Source of the DNA: a virus
IMG/VR virus record: IMGVR_UViG_3300017917_003852
Location: 1-64,000 of that record
DNA: 64,000 nucleotides
Direction: 5' to 3' (one strand)
The notes beneath the pieces are model-generated. The model did not search any database. It had not been told where the DNA came from and saw only the letters and a list, made by a program, of their open reading frames with translations. A program made the position numbers and the translations under genes. Shown in pieces: positions 37,532-45,532 of the stretch. The first letter of the stretch is position 1; each line of letters opens with the position of its first letter.

Positions 37532-38652
37532 TAGAAATATTGCCACTGACTAATGTCAGTGTTTATACCGATACTGGCGTTAGTTCGTGGCATTTCTTTC
37601 AACTCAATGACTATAAGTATAGATTTTATTCTAAAGATTTATACAACAACGTCGAAGAATTTTTATCTACTAATACCGATCTAAAACTTGCTGGGTTCCA
37701 TGTGCCATTTCCAGCTAACCGCGATTGGCTTGATCGGTTTGATCGAGTTTATAATCATGTTGCACACACCTTTATATTCTGTTCAGAATTACACGAATCA
37801 ACAGTAAATCAACTAATAGCATTAGATAAACCAAATGTATCTATATACATTTGCGGGCGTATTCGACATCGTTTCCAACATGCCCGTGTGCATCTTTGGA
37901 TGGACTGGTTTATTACTACTAGTCATTTTTATAAAAACATACGCCCGGATCTACTAGGACAAAAATTACATAACAACAATAAAGAAAAATATTTTGATGT
38001 TCTACTAGGTTGTGCTAGAACACATAGAGATTTTGTATATTCTGTAGTCAATGATAAAAACTTAAATGATAAAGTGATAATGAGTTATCACAAATCAGCT
38101 AATCAAGATTTAAAGAATACTTCGTTTGTATTTGAGACTGAGGGATTAGAATTCGAAGAGACTAGAACCTATCAGCACACTATCGATCCTGTGGTGTATT
38201 ATGGTAAAGGTATGTCTTTAAGTCAAGTTATACCAATAACTGTATATAATCAAACTCATTACTCAATAGTAGCAGAAACTAACTTTAGTAATGATTACAA
38301 TTTTTATACCGAAAAAATAGTTAAGCCGATACTTGCTGGAAGACTGTTTATTGCCATTGCTGGGCAAGGATATTTAGAATTCTTACGCGAACTTGGTTTT
38401 CGTACTTTTAGTAATGTAATAGATGAATCATATGATCTTGAGCCCGATAATCTAAAAAGATGGGCTATGGCGATGAATCAGGTTGAACTATTATGTTCTA
38501 TGGATGCCGACAAAGTTGCTGAAGAGATTAAAGAAATAGTTAGCCATAACCAGCAACTTATGTTAAAGACTGACTGGTATGGCCAACTAGCACGTGATTT
38601 TATTCTTGAATTGGATTCATTCTTAGGGCCTGCTCATATAATTGCCGGCTAG
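37528..38652 (+). CDS. GT10-like glycosyltransferase (374 aa)
   Basis: The C-terminal half has YSIVAETNFSNDYNFYTEKIV, then KPILAGRLFIAIAGQGYLEFL and FSNVIDESYD. The E-T-x-(F/Y)...(Y/L)-T-E-K-(I/V) core matches the nucleotide-sugar-binding region of GT10 fucosyltransferase-like enzymes. A paralogue lies at 52-53.3 kb. It probably adds a sugar to a phage or host surface glycan. It ends at TAG and overlaps the convergent UvdE gene by 53 nt. Confidence 0.7.
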   Translation: MIEILPLTNVSVYTDTGVSSWHFFQLNDYKYRFYSKDLYNNVEEFLSTNTDLKLAGFHVPFPANRDWLDRFDRVYNHVAHTFIFCSELHESTVNQLIALDKPNVSIYICGRIRHRFQHARVHLWMDWFITTSHFYKNIRPDLLGQKLHNNNKEKYFDVLLGCARTHRDFVYSVVNDKNLNDKVIMSYHKSANQDLKNTSFVFETEGLEFEETRTYQHTIDPVVYYGKGMSLSQVIPITVYNQTHYSIVAETNFSNDYNFYTEKIVKPILAGRLFIAIAGQGYLEFLRELGFRTFSNVIDESYDLEPDNLKRWAMAMNQVELLCSMDADKVAEEIKEIVSHNQQLMLKTDWYGQLARDFILELDSFLGPAHIIAG

Positions 38653-39637
38653 CCAAATTTTTAGCTTTGCTTTCGCACATAATATCAAATTGATCGCGGA
38701 AGCTGAGTGCCCATTCATTCACAGAAGTATTCCAATAAAAGTTAGAGTGTGCTCTAAGTTTTTGTCTGTTGTGGCCTTCAGTTAGTAATGTTGCAAAATC
38801 AGGCTGTACAAAGTCTGGGTGCCCAACCAAGCAATCTTCGCGACTAACAGAGTAATGCATAGTAGGCCTAACACCACGCCAGCTATCCACCACCATTTGT
38901 ACCCTATCATCGGTGGGCGATATATACTCTCCACCGCTTTTGATCCAATGGTGATGAATGTCCATAACGATAGGCAAGATATCGCTAAGAGTAAGACATT
39001 CGTTGAGTCCATAGCCTATTTCTTCGTTTTCGATGGTAATGGTATTTCTTGCTTCTGGGGATAACCTCGTGTATGCACTGCGGATACCTTGGGGACCGAG
39101 CTTACCCGCGATGTGGACGTTGATCTTAAAGTCCTGGAAGGATCGGCCATAGCCCATCCAAGCGGCCATTGTAGCATGATATTCAAACTCCTCTATACTT
39201 TTATTTACAACGTCAGGGCGATCACTCGCCAAGACAGTAAACTGACCGGGATGGAAGCTAAGACGAGTCCCACTGTCCATAGCCAATCGTCCCACTTCAT
39301 TGAAGTGCGTTTCACAATACCGTCGTACATCTGCTTGCTGCCAATAATAAGACCAACTAGGCTCAGTATAGCAAGGCAATATATCGCTGCTAAGACGCAC
39401 CATTCTAAGATCTGGCTCAAGATTTCCTACCCTTTCTACAAGCTTACGAGTTGCTTCAATATTCTGGACCATGAGGTCCCATAGTTTTTGTTCGGCCACA
39501 TCACGCTTTTGCCTGTTGAGCCATGCAACAGTAGTGGCGCCAGTGTTGTATTTTTTCGCATCGTCCTTTGGTCCAATGCCATCAACTTGAGTTTCATTGT
39601 CGATCCATTTGCATGCAAAACCAATTCGTTTAATCAT
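38600..39637 (-). CDS. uvdE: UV-damage endonuclease UvdE
   Basis: A 345-aa TIM-barrel endonuclease. MIKRIGFACKW at the N terminus, RLSSDILPCYT, RLSFHPGQF, the metal-ligand region INVHIAGK, ITIENEE and VMDIHHHWI are all family landmarks. It nicks 5' of pyrimidine dimers and other lesions to start repair; UvsE-type genes are known from aquatic T4-like phages. It is full length. First gene of a minus-strand series is the 93-aa membrane protein, whose stop overlaps its start. Confidence 0.93.
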   Translation of the reverse strand: MIKRIGFACKWIDNETQVDGIGPKDDAKKYNTGATTVAWLNRQKRDVAEQKLWDLMVQNIEATRKLVERVGNLEPDLRMVRLSSDILPCYTEPSWSYYWQQADVRRYCETHFNEVGRLAMDSGTRLSFHPGQFTVLASDRPDVVNKSIEEFEYHATMAAWMGYGRSFQDFKINVHIAGKLGPQGIRSAYTRLSPEARNTITIENEEIGYGLNECLTLSDILPIVMDIHHHWIKSGGEYISPTDDRVQMVVDSWRGVRPTMHYSVSREDCLVGHPDFVQPDFATLLTEGHNRQKLRAHSNFYWNTSVNEWALSFRDQFDIMCESKAKNLASRQLYEQALRMNPIQE

Positions 39638-39915
39638 TGTTTTAATTTACCTTCTCTTACTGTTTCTCGTTTTGTAAATTGTCTTGCTATAAATTCGTCG
39701 GCTAGTTGTTCAGTATCAAATGTTTCTTCTAACAGCCAATTGCAACTAGAGCAATCTAGGCTTTCGTATTGGAAATATACTTCGTATTTTTCTTCACCTA
39801 GAGTATTTGTCACTCGAACAATCTTATATGCCTTACCGGCACCTCTCCAAGTAAGTGCAGCAAACACAATTATTATAGCAGGAATAGATAAAAAATACAC
39901 TAGATCCATTAACAT
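39634..39915 (-). CDS. Membrane-anchored protein (93 aa)
   Basis: N-terminal membrane span (VYFLSIPAIIIVFAALTW, residues 6-23), then a soluble beta-rich part with a SLDCSSCNWLLEE C-x-x-C and a terminal helix. It overlaps both neighbours. Unknown function. Confidence 0.63.
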   Translation of the reverse strand: MLMDLVYFLSIPAIIIVFAALTWRGAGKAYKIVRVTNTLGEEKYEVYFQYESLDCSSCNWLLEETFDTEQLADEFIARQFTKRETVREGKLKQ

Positions 39916-40163
39916 TATTCTATCCCAAAATGTTGTTTTATTTTTTTGATTTTATGATCAAGTAGTTCTAAGCCATCAACACCGCCAAGATACCCTTGTG
40001 CCCACACTTCATGCTCTTCAGTAGGCTGCACAACTGCTATACATTCTTGCACAACTAATCGAGCTAGTTCTTCGTTATAAACTTCTATCCAGCGAGGCAC
40101 ATCCAAACCCGACGGAACTTTTTGCTTGGCGGCTGCTGCTAATTCTTGTATTCGCTCGTTCAT
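39915..40163 (-). CDS. MNERI-family phage protein, second copy (82 aa)
   Basis: Starts MNERIQELAAAAKQKVPSGL, contains ELARLVVQECIAVVQ and ends IKKIKQHFGIE, the same pattern as the protein at 22.8 kb, with an 18-residue longer middle. Coupled on both sides by ATGA-type overlaps. Function unknown. Confidence 0.76.
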   Translation of the reverse strand: MNERIQELAAAAKQKVPSGLDVPRWIEVYNEELARLVVQECIAVVQPTEEHEVWAQGYLGGVDGLELLDHKIKKIKQHFGIE

Positions 40164-40402
40164 GCGTTCTTTAAAATATACATAGTTAAATCAACTGCAT
40201 CGAGTCTAACAGTTTCGTAAGGATATTTACGATAATCTGCATCGTTCCATTTGCGGCGGCGAGTATCTAAACTTTGTATGCTTAACATTTTTGGATTAAG
40301 TTTAGTAATCTTACCAATCATTAATCCATTATGATCCGGAAATGCTACTGCATCTCCAACGACAAGGGCTCTACCTAGTTTGTCTTGATGTTCGTAAATC
40401 AT
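40160..40402 (-). CDS. Hypothetical protein (80 aa)
   Basis: Starts MIYEHQDKLGRALVVGDAVA. The run VGDAVAFPDHNGLMIGKITKLN looks like a small SH3/KOW-type barrel. The start is fixed by the ATGA overlap with the zinc-finger gene upstream. Unknown function. Confidence 0.64.
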   Translation of the reverse strand: MIYEHQDKLGRALVVGDAVAFPDHNGLMIGKITKLNPKMLSIQSLDTRRRKWNDADYRKYPYETVRLDAVDLTMYILKNA

Positions 40403-40674
40403 GATATTGCGCTGCCTAGTCCAGTAGGGCAGTTGTTTTGTATGCAAACATATCCCATTGCACCTTCTAATAGCAACCCGCATTTTGGACATTTGTTTGA
40501 CACTTGGGTAGTTACTTCAGGAACATCCTGCCAGTCTGACCATTGATAATTTGCAGTTCTTAACATATCTTCATTTGACCAGTTTAGTCCTGCACGAATG
40601 GTAACATCGTATTTCTGACGATATTGTAGTCTGCGACTGTTATCGTTATTCACTAGCCAACGCATTTCGATCAT
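40399..40674 (-). CDS. Zinc-knuckle protein (91 aa)
   Basis: C-terminal CPKCGLLLEGAMGYVC and NNCP give a four-Cys zinc site. The first 60 residues are Trp- and Tyr-containing and unassigned. Probably protein- or RNA-binding. Confidence 0.66.
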   Translation of the reverse strand: MIEMRWLVNNDNSRRLQYRQKYDVTIRAGLNWSNEDMLRTANYQWSDWQDVPEVTTQVSNKCPKCGLLLEGAMGYVCIQNNCPTGLGSAIS

Positions 40675-40871
40675 TTATTCTGCTCCGCTTGTTGAAAACA
40701 TTCTAAACAAAGTACATAGGTTCTAGGGCCACCCATGCCGCTAACAATTCGATTACATTGACTACAACCAATTACTGCGGCAGTATAAATGTAACCTTCT
40801 TTTAGTTCTTCAATAGGTCGCCAGTTACCCGAGTGTGTTCGTTCCCAACCTATAATGTTTGTATCATCCAT
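40671..40871 (-). CDS. Zinc-knuckle protein (66 aa)
   Basis: Starts MDDTNIIGWERTHSGNWRPI and has GCSQCNR and LCLECFQQ as two C-x-x-C halves, 19 residues apart. First gene of this run after its promoter; ATGA overlap to the next. Confidence 0.67.
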   Translation of the reverse strand: MDDTNIIGWERTHSGNWRPIEELKEGYIYTAAVIGCSQCNRIVSGMGGPRTYVLCLECFQQAEQNK

Positions 40872-40877
40872 AGTATA

Positions 40878-40906
40878 ATAATAGCAGTTAATTGATTAAA
40901 TGTCAA
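40878..40906 (-). promoter_or_regulatory. Early promoter
   Basis: TTGACA, 17 nt ending CTGC, TATTAT, with the -35 touching the stop of the 110-aa gene. Confidence 0.76.
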
Positions 40907-41235
40907 TTCCACATTAAGGCAATATGACTAGCATAAATGGCATGTTTCGCTCTCATCCGGATAGTTAGACGTCCGTTTTGTTCGCCGGTTTCGATATTTC
41001 TTCCGTGCCATGCTAATTGCCAATCCCAATCCCAACCTTGGCGTCCGATCCATTGTTCTAAAAATGGACGGTAATGATCATTTGGGTCTGCGGATTCGAA
41101 CCCTATCCAAACAGCTCCACCTAAGTCTGCCCATCGGGGATCATTATGATCTACTACTATTTCGCCTGAAGGCCATTTTACATCTATTTCAATGTAATCA
41201 ACTAACCACCAATATAATTTTTTAAAGATGCTCAC
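40903..41235 (-). CDS. Hypothetical protein, distant LRW relative (110 aa)
   Basis: Starts MSIFKKLYWWLVDYIEIDVK, has many Trp (WDWDWQLAWHG) and ends AIYASHIALMWN, which echoes the F-x-L-R-W ending. The similarity is too weak to call membership. Overlaps the gene upstream by 14 nt. Confidence 0.62.
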   Translation of the reverse strand: MSIFKKLYWWLVDYIEIDVKWPSGEIVVDHNDPRWADLGGAVWIGFESADPNDHYRPFLEQWIGRQGWDWDWQLAWHGRNIETGEQNGRLTIRMRAKHAIYASHIALMWN

Positions 41236-41434
41236 GGTACGGATAAACCTTTCTTACACGATAATTATGACAATGAGAACAATAACGAGTTTGGATATAT
41301 TTGTCTGTATTTTTATTAACTTGATATGGCTTACACCACCGTGTCCAAGAATGCCAACCAAAGTTGCACCAAAAACTAGTTACTAGTGGTTCTTCATCCT
41401 TTAATATCCTAGCTGTATTTTCAACTTCGTTCAT
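41222..41434 (-). CDS. Zinc-binding hypothetical protein (70 aa)
   Basis: Starts MNEVENTARILKDEEPLVTS; WCNFGWHSWTRWCKPY and RYCSHCHNYR provide Cys/His ligands for zinc. Its ATG overlaps the TGA of the LRW-type gene upstream. Unknown function. Confidence 0.64.
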   Translation of the reverse strand: MNEVENTARILKDEEPLVTSFWCNFGWHSWTRWCKPYQVNKNTDKYIQTRYCSHCHNYRVRKVYPYREHL

Positions 41435-41664
41435 TTTACCCCAAATTTTAAAGCAAATAGTATAGCAGGTTCTTCCCACTCAAATTGAAAAATATCGTAA
41501 GTTCGTTGATGCACACTTCCCCATTCTACATGAAAACGACGAAAGTGTTTTCCTTCAGTATTATAGTTTAAACACCAGTTATACATTTCTTCTGTGCATT
41601 TTGGCACACGAATTCTATACCTAAAATACGGACGATGCCCACCTTCGCAATGAAAGTATTCCAT
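41431..41664 (-). CDS. LRW-family small protein 5 (77 aa)
   Basis: Starts MEYFHCEGGHRPYFRYRIRV and ends EPAILFALKFGVK. The ending is the F-A-L-(R/K)-(F/W) variant; DIFQFEWEEPA is the usual lead-in. Follows the 125-aa gene directly. Confidence 0.7.
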   Translation of the reverse strand: MEYFHCEGGHRPYFRYRIRVPKCTEEMYNWCLNYNTEGKHFRRFHVEWGSVHQRTYDIFQFEWEEPAILFALKFGVK

Positions 41665-42041
41665 TAGTAATTGTACTCAAACGTACCCCAACCTAGTAAG
41701 GTTCTAGGTGTGTTTTTTCGAGCTTGTATCCACATGTAACCATCTTTGTCGTATTCGCTAAACCAATCTACATAACTTTTGTTGTAAAGAATATCTTGCA
41801 TTTCCCAAAGATAATTTTTTGGATACTGATAACATGGATCGTCTCCTTTGTATCGACGCCGCATCGGCAATTTTTGCGATGGGTGTTCTGATAGTACCAT
41901 CAAAAGATGCTCTTGTTCTAACTCCTTAAGGGTAATAGGAACGAAGTTTGCCTTATGATACAAACTAGGCAAAGCTCGATCGACCACTTTGTTGTAATCG
42001 TATTCTCGAATAATAACTCTGCGTCGTAATTGTTTCTTCAT
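41664..42041 (-). CDS. Hypothetical protein inside the LRW array (125 aa)
   Basis: Starts MKKQLRRRVIIREYDYNKVV at an ATG overlapping the stop of member 6. Larger than the LRW proteins and without their ending (WGTFEYNY). Basic N terminus, aromatic C terminus. Not recognised. Confidence 0.64.
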   Translation of the reverse strand: MKKQLRRRVIIREYDYNKVVDRALPSLYHKANFVPITLKELEQEHLLMVLSEHPSQKLPMRRRYKGDDPCYQYPKNYLWEMQDILYNKSYVDWFSEYDKDGYMWIQARKNTPRTLLGWGTFEYNY

Positions 42042-42286
42042 GCAAACCTCAGTGCAAATTTTACAGCAATTTGTGAATCATCAAACCAAAATATATTGCC
42101 CGTCCATGAATAACGATTAGGATGATTTTTACTAAGCCAACCGTGTATTTCGCCCCATTTCATATAGTTGGCGTGTATTGGAATATAGCCGGCACGCTCA
42201 AACTGTTCGCAGTGAGTTTCATGTACCACAGGAGAACCGTCGAGCTGTGTCCGAATAAATGTTCTAATCGGTATTAACTCACTCAC
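42038..42286 (-). CDS. LRW-family small protein 6 (82 aa)
   Basis: Begins with GTG (MSELIPIRTFIRTQLDG) overlapping the previous TGA, and ends VKFALRFA. The last codons CTG AGG TTT GCA TGA give GAGG five bases before the next ATG. NIFWFDDSQIAVKF is the family lead-in. Confidence 0.72.
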   Translation of the reverse strand: MSELIPIRTFIRTQLDGSPVVHETHCEQFERAGYIPIHANYMKWGEIHGWLSKNHPNRYSWTGNIFWFDDSQIAVKFALRFA

Positions 42287-42543
42287 GCAAACCTCAGTGC
42301 AAATTCTGTAGCAGCCTTTTCGTCTCGAAAGACAAACATAGTATCTGTAGTTTCTAAATCCTCTACATCACCTACAATCCATTGATTATAATAGCACCAG
42401 TCGTCACCGTTAAGCCAGTGGTTAATCGATCCTTCTCGACCGCCATAACGAGCACTGCCTTGTCCGGCATTTGCTGCTAGCCAAGATTCAATTTCCGCCT
42501 TTTTATCTCGCATTGTGTTGAAAGGTACTTTAACTTTGTTCAT
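42283..42543 (-). CDS. LRW-family small protein 7 (86 aa)
   Basis: Starts MNKVKVPFNTMRDKKAEIES and ends KAATEFALRFA. Same ending codons as member 6 (CTGAGGTTTGCGTGA), which overlap the GTG start of the next gene. The start lies within the last codons of member 8. Confidence 0.72.
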   Translation of the reverse strand: MNKVKVPFNTMRDKKAEIESWLAANAGQGSARYGGREGSINHWLNGDDWCYYNQWIVGDVEDLETTDTMFVFRDEKAATEFALRFA

Positions 42544-42796
42544 TGCCTGCCCATCTTAATAAGAATAATGCTTTTTGTTTCTTATTACTAAAATAAAAAG
42601 TTTTATTATAGTATCCCCACTCATCTTCCATGACTTCATCTAACCATTTGCAGCGTTGGACAATATCGTCATTATATAATAAAGTATCATACATCTCATA
42701 CGATTCCGGATATTGCAGTTCTAGCAGCAAAGTTTGGTCCATGGCATCAGCTAGTTCCTTTGCTACTCGATTTACATATTCTTCTGCTATGTCCAT
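42530..42796 (-). CDS. LRW-family small protein 8 (88 aa)
   Basis: Starts MDIAEEYVNRVAKELADAMD and has ALFLLRWAGNEQS; the motif is followed by six extra residues that overlap the next start. The N-terminal half is more helical than in its relatives. ATG overlaps the TAA of member 9. Confidence 0.7.
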   Translation of the reverse strand: MDIAEEYVNRVAKELADAMDQTLLLELQYPESYEMYDTLLYNDDIVQRCKWLDEVMEDEWGYYNKTFYFSNKKQKALFLLRWAGNEQS

Positions 42797-43041
42797 TATG
42801 CCCACCTCAATAAAAACCAAGCGAATTTCTCTTCATTAACAACTCTATAATCTTCGATAGTTATTAACCTCGCGTCCATTTCTATTTCTATACCATACTC
42901 ATCTAGTATGCGATGCAATTGTGCGTCATATCTTGGACTGCCGGTGATTACTCGTGCTTGCCCGGTAATGGGCCAAGATCGGTGCTGCCCTTCTTCGTTC
43001 CATTCTCTACTTAGAATTTTCTGTAGTTCGCCGGGTGTCAT
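42796..43041 (-). CDS. LRW-family small protein 9 (81 aa)
   Basis: Starts MTPGELQKILSREWNEEGQH and ends KFAWFLLRWA; codons TTG AGG TGG GCA, then TAATG. The middle is acidic with IEIEMDARLI. Confidence 0.72.
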   Translation of the reverse strand: MTPGELQKILSREWNEEGQHRSWPITGQARVITGSPRYDAQLHRILDEYGIEIEMDARLITIEDYRVVNEEKFAWFLLRWA

Positions 43042-43247
43042 GCCCACCTCAATGCAAAATGTACAGCATCTTCTCTATTTTCAAATTGAATAAATTTGTC
43101 AGTAGTCCAACCAGGATTGTGAAAATACATACCTGTGCAATTCTCTTCTAACCACCGATCAACTAACCAATCCTTGTAACTGCGACGAAATCGGCTTTGG
43201 ATATTATCGTAATCGTATTTGGCATATACTACTGTGTGTAAAGGCAT
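43038..43247 (-). CDS. LRW-family small protein 10 (69 aa)
   Basis: Starts MPLHTVVYAKYDYDNIQSRF and ends EDAVHFALRWA, encoded by TTGAGGTGGGCATGA, identical over 15 bases to the end of member 2. FIQFENREDAVHF is the best match to the family lead-in. Confidence 0.74.
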   Translation of the reverse strand: MPLHTVVYAKYDYDNIQSRFRRSYKDWLVDRWLEENCTGMYFHNPGWTTDKFIQFENREDAVHFALRWA

Positions 43248-43444
43248 TATCCGCCCCACCTAAGCATAAAGAATGTAGCATCCTCTTGACGCTTGAACAC
43301 AAAGTAAAGACCGTTGTTGCGCCAATTGCCACTTTTAAAATTCTCGTAGCAAAATCTCTGCAACCTTTCGGATTGCCCCCAAGCATCTACTTCAGGAAGC
43401 ATACGAAATTGATGCGGCCAATATTTTTTATTATAGGTTTGCAT
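43247..43444 (-). CDS. LRW-family small protein 11 (65 aa)
   Basis: Starts MQTYNKKYWPHQFRMLPEVD and ends EDATFFMLRWGG, with TTAGGTGGGGCGGATAATG joining it to member 10. LYFVFKRQEDATFF shows the strand-then-helix ending. Confidence 0.72.
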   Translation of the reverse strand: MQTYNKKYWPHQFRMLPEVDAWGQSERLQRFCYENFKSGNWRNNGLYFVFKRQEDATFFMLRWGG

Positions 43445-43715
43445 AGTCTGCGGTTAATGCATTTAAAATAACTTGATTGCGTTCAGCTTGCCAACTTTTA
43501 AGCCAAGGAGTACGATCACATTCCTCAATGTGTTTTAAAATTTGAGTGCGGCTACTAGATTCAATTGCTTCATGTAATCCAATCATCATAACTGGTTGTC
43601 GCCAACGATATACTACTATACACATTTTGTCATCGGGATGCAAGTTCCATGCCCACTCATAAGGGTAATCACCATCAAGATCTGGAATATCACTTAAATG
43701 TTTAAATTTCGTCAT
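43431..43715 (-). CDS. Hypothetical protein (94 aa)
   Basis: Starts MTKFKHLSDIPDLDGDYPYE; a strand MCIVVYRWRQPVMMIG then a helical end (AERNQVILNALTADYANL). Overlaps both neighbours by 14 nt. No LRW ending; not recognised. Confidence 0.64.
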   Translation of the reverse strand: MTKFKHLSDIPDLDGDYPYEWAWNLHPDDKMCIVVYRWRQPVMMIGLHEAIESSSRTQILKHIEECDRTPWLKSWQAERNQVILNALTADYANL

Positions 43716-44097
43716 AATAATCCTCTACCACAACCCAACCTAACTTTTGAAAGTCTTCTCTAATCTCATCAGTAATAACACTTTCTGCTACATACTTTCT
43801 TAGATCAAATCCTTGCGCTAGTGCTGCTTCGTAGTCAATTTCTTCTGGATTGCCGCGAATACCCGAACAATACCAATTCATGTAATCACCTTCGCACCGA
43901 ATGTCGGCAACTACGCCACCGGCATAGCGCCAAGTACAGGACCATATAGCATCTTTAAGTATAGGCACGACTTCCATTTTTTGGAATGCATTATTGCATA
44001 GTGCGGCATAAAGATTTTGTGAGTATGCGTCACTGGCACGTACTTTATCCACAAACCACTTTGCGTCTTTCATGTCTCGTTCTAAATTGTAATCCAT
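43702..44097 (-). CDS. Conserved T4-like phage protein (131 aa)
   Basis: Starts MDYNLERDMKDAKWFVDKVR and contains SQNLYAALCNNAFQKMEV, WSCTWRYAGGVVADIRCEGDY and NWYCSGI. I recognise this block layout from a conserved hypothetical family of aquatic T4-like phages. Ends KLGWVVVEDYYDEI. Function unknown. Confidence 0.76.
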   Translation of the reverse strand: MDYNLERDMKDAKWFVDKVRASDAYSQNLYAALCNNAFQKMEVVPILKDAIWSCTWRYAGGVVADIRCEGDYMNWYCSGIRGNPEEIDYEAALAQGFDLRKYVAESVITDEIREDFQKLGWVVVEDYYDEI

Positions 44098-44291
44098 TAT
44101 TGTCCTTCCCATTTTAACTGAAATAACATTGCATCCTGTTCGTTGGTGAATTCAAACTCGTATCGAAGATACCAATCTTCATCCGCAAGTTCGCTTTCAT
44201 ATACTAGCCAACAAACAAAACTAGGGCAATTTTCTCTTGCCCAAGTTGAGAGTTCAATCTCGTCGATGTCAAATAATACTACTATTGCCAT
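44097..44291 (-). CDS. LRW-family small protein 12 (64 aa)
   Basis: Starts MAIVVLFDIDEIELSTWARE and ends QDAMLFQLKWEGQ. The ending AAATGGGAAGGACAATAATG carries AAGGA for the next gene. Its own ATG lies inside the K-W codons of member 13. Confidence 0.72.
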   Translation of the reverse strand: MAIVVLFDIDEIELSTWARENCPSFVCWLVYESELADEDWYLRYEFEFTNEQDAMLFQLKWEGQ

Positions 44292-44518
44292 TTTAGTAAA
44301 AAATTACTAGCGTCTGCTTCGTTTTCTATAACTACCACCATACCTTGTTGATGTTTCCGTCCGTTAGGCAAGCACTGATCCATCCATGCATATATTTCTG
44401 GCTCATTGTCCGTCCACCAACGAAAGTCAGTGATGATTATGTAATAATATGGCATCTCTTCATCAAACGGACCGGTGGCGATAAATCTGCCTTTGTCGTC
44501 TGGAAACACTACGCTCAC
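44282..44518 (-). CDS. LRW-family small protein 13 (78 aa)
   Basis: Starts MSVVFPDDKGRFIATGPFDE and ends ADASNFLLKWQ, followed by two TAG codons in a row. WMDQCLPNGR parallels the W-C-x-E motif of other members. ATGA overlap upstream. Confidence 0.72.
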   Translation of the reverse strand: MSVVFPDDKGRFIATGPFDEEMPYYYIIITDFRWWTDNEPEIYAWMDQCLPNGRKHQQGMVVVIENEADASNFLLKWQ

Positions 44519-44706
44519 TGTTTTTGTTCCTTTTCTTTAGGTGCTTTTACTGCACAAATGGCAACAAAGCCTTTGCCATCCCATTCTTTACGAGCATCCA
44601 TACACGCTTGATAATCGGGATATTCTTTTTTGTAAATGAATTTTATTTGTGGTGGCGGATCAGTCCAAAGTTGCACAACCAATATCCAAGGCATTAAGTC
44701 TAACAT
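44515..44706 (-). CDS. Membrane-associated small protein (63 aa)
   Basis: Starts MLDLMPWILVVQLWTDPPPQ: a short hydrophobic leader that could be a signal or anchor, then a two-Cys domain (DYQACMDARKEW, FVAICAVK) and a Lys/Glu tail. It resembles small exported proteins with one disulphide. Unknown function. Confidence 0.62.
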   Translation of the reverse strand: MLDLMPWILVVQLWTDPPPQIKFIYKKEYPDYQACMDARKEWDGKGFVAICAVKAPKEKEQKQ

Positions 44707-44707
44707 A

Positions 44708-44959
44708 TCAGTTCCTTAATATTTCAAAAGTCCATTTAGCACTATCGGGATCTACTTCAAACCATAATTGATTACTTTCGTCTAGCCATACAGTAAAACC
44801 TTTACTGGTAAAAAAATCTACAGCAATTTGTTTAAATCGTTGATCATCGTAGTCAGGAATAGTTTTAGCTTCTTTTTGAATAGCATGTAGTTCATTGGTA
44901 TAATAATTTAGAATATGAGCGTGAAACCATTCGGGTGCGTATCTAAAAGAGAATTGCAT
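44708..44959 (-). CDS. Hypothetical protein (83 aa)
   Basis: Starts MQFSFRYAPEWFHAHILNYY and ends LWFEVDPDSAKWTFEILRN. The last 20 residues repeat the strand-D-x-x-x-A-x-x-F pattern of LRW proteins, so it could be a divergent member. Its ATG uses AAGGTGG from the end of member 14. Confidence 0.64.
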   Translation of the reverse strand: MQFSFRYAPEWFHAHILNYYTNELHAIQKEAKTIPDYDDQRFKQIAVDFFTSKGFTVWLDESNQLWFEVDPDSAKWTFEILRN

Positions 44960-44960
44960 T

Positions 44961-45185
44961 TCAACTCCACCTTAACAAAAAAGTCATCATTTCTTCTTCA
45001 GTATCAAACTGCCAAAGATCGAAACTCATACGACGCCCACAATTATGTTCTTGGCACCACTCTTGTGCGGGCATTAACATGTGCTCACGCAAGCCAGTTG
45101 GTGTTACTGCACCATGTTCGTGAGCTAATTGTACTCTTAACCAATAACCTTGAGGGCGAGGCCAAGACTCCCATACTAATTTCAT
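44961..45185 (-). CDS. LRW-family small protein 14 (74 aa)
   Basis: Starts MKLVWESWPRPQGYWLRVQL and ends EEMMTFLLRWS; TTAAGGTGGAGTTGAAATG joins it to the next gene. AQEWCQEHNCG matches the W-C-x-E-x-x motif of members 2 and 4. Confidence 0.72.
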   Translation of the reverse strand: MKLVWESWPRPQGYWLRVQLAHEHGAVTPTGLREHMLMPAQEWCQEHNCGRRMSFDLWQFDTEEEMMTFLLRWS

Positions 45186-45532
45186 GTTATTTTTATTCTG
45201 TCAGTATTGGCTCTATTGCTATACACTTTATAACCGCGCTCTCGCATTAGATCTGCTGCTGCCTGAGGACTGTCATCGAACATTAGTTCGAGATCCTCTT
45301 TAGTAATATCATTGCTGCAATCGATGGCGTACAGTTCATAATGCCGCTGACTATTAACTCTGGCCCTTAGTAGCATTTGTTGAAGCATACCATTCATTGG
45401 ATTGCGAACAGGCTCTTCGTCATTGAGAATCCTAAAAGTATTTTCTGCGTCCCAGTGTTCATACTGAGTGATAGGAATAATGCTTTCTAGTCCTTCTTCA
45501 CACCAATAAACAAGATATGCGTTAGTAGTCAT
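45182..45532 (-). CDS. Hypothetical protein (116 aa)
   Basis: Starts MTTNAYLVYWCEEGLESIIP. Mixed alpha/beta; a C-terminal DLELMFDDSPQAAADLMRER could be a helical hairpin. No LRW ending. ATGA overlaps at both ends. Not recognised. Confidence 0.64.
   Translation of the reverse strand: MTTNAYLVYWCEEGLESIIPITQYEHWDAENTFRILNDEEPVRNPMNGMLQQMLLRARVNSQRHYELYAIDCSNDITKEDLELMFDDSPQAAADLMRERGYKVYSNRANTDRIKIT

Noticed and set aside
22810-40163. Treating the two MNERI proteins as evidence for a large segmental duplication
   Set aside because: The genes around the two copies are not otherwise similar in order; apart from the scattered LRW genes, no long repeated DNA is visible.
41085-41110. T-arm-like GGGTTCGAATCC
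   Set aside because: No acceptor or anticodon stems around it; it is part of the coding sequence for G-F-E-S in the 110-aa gene.
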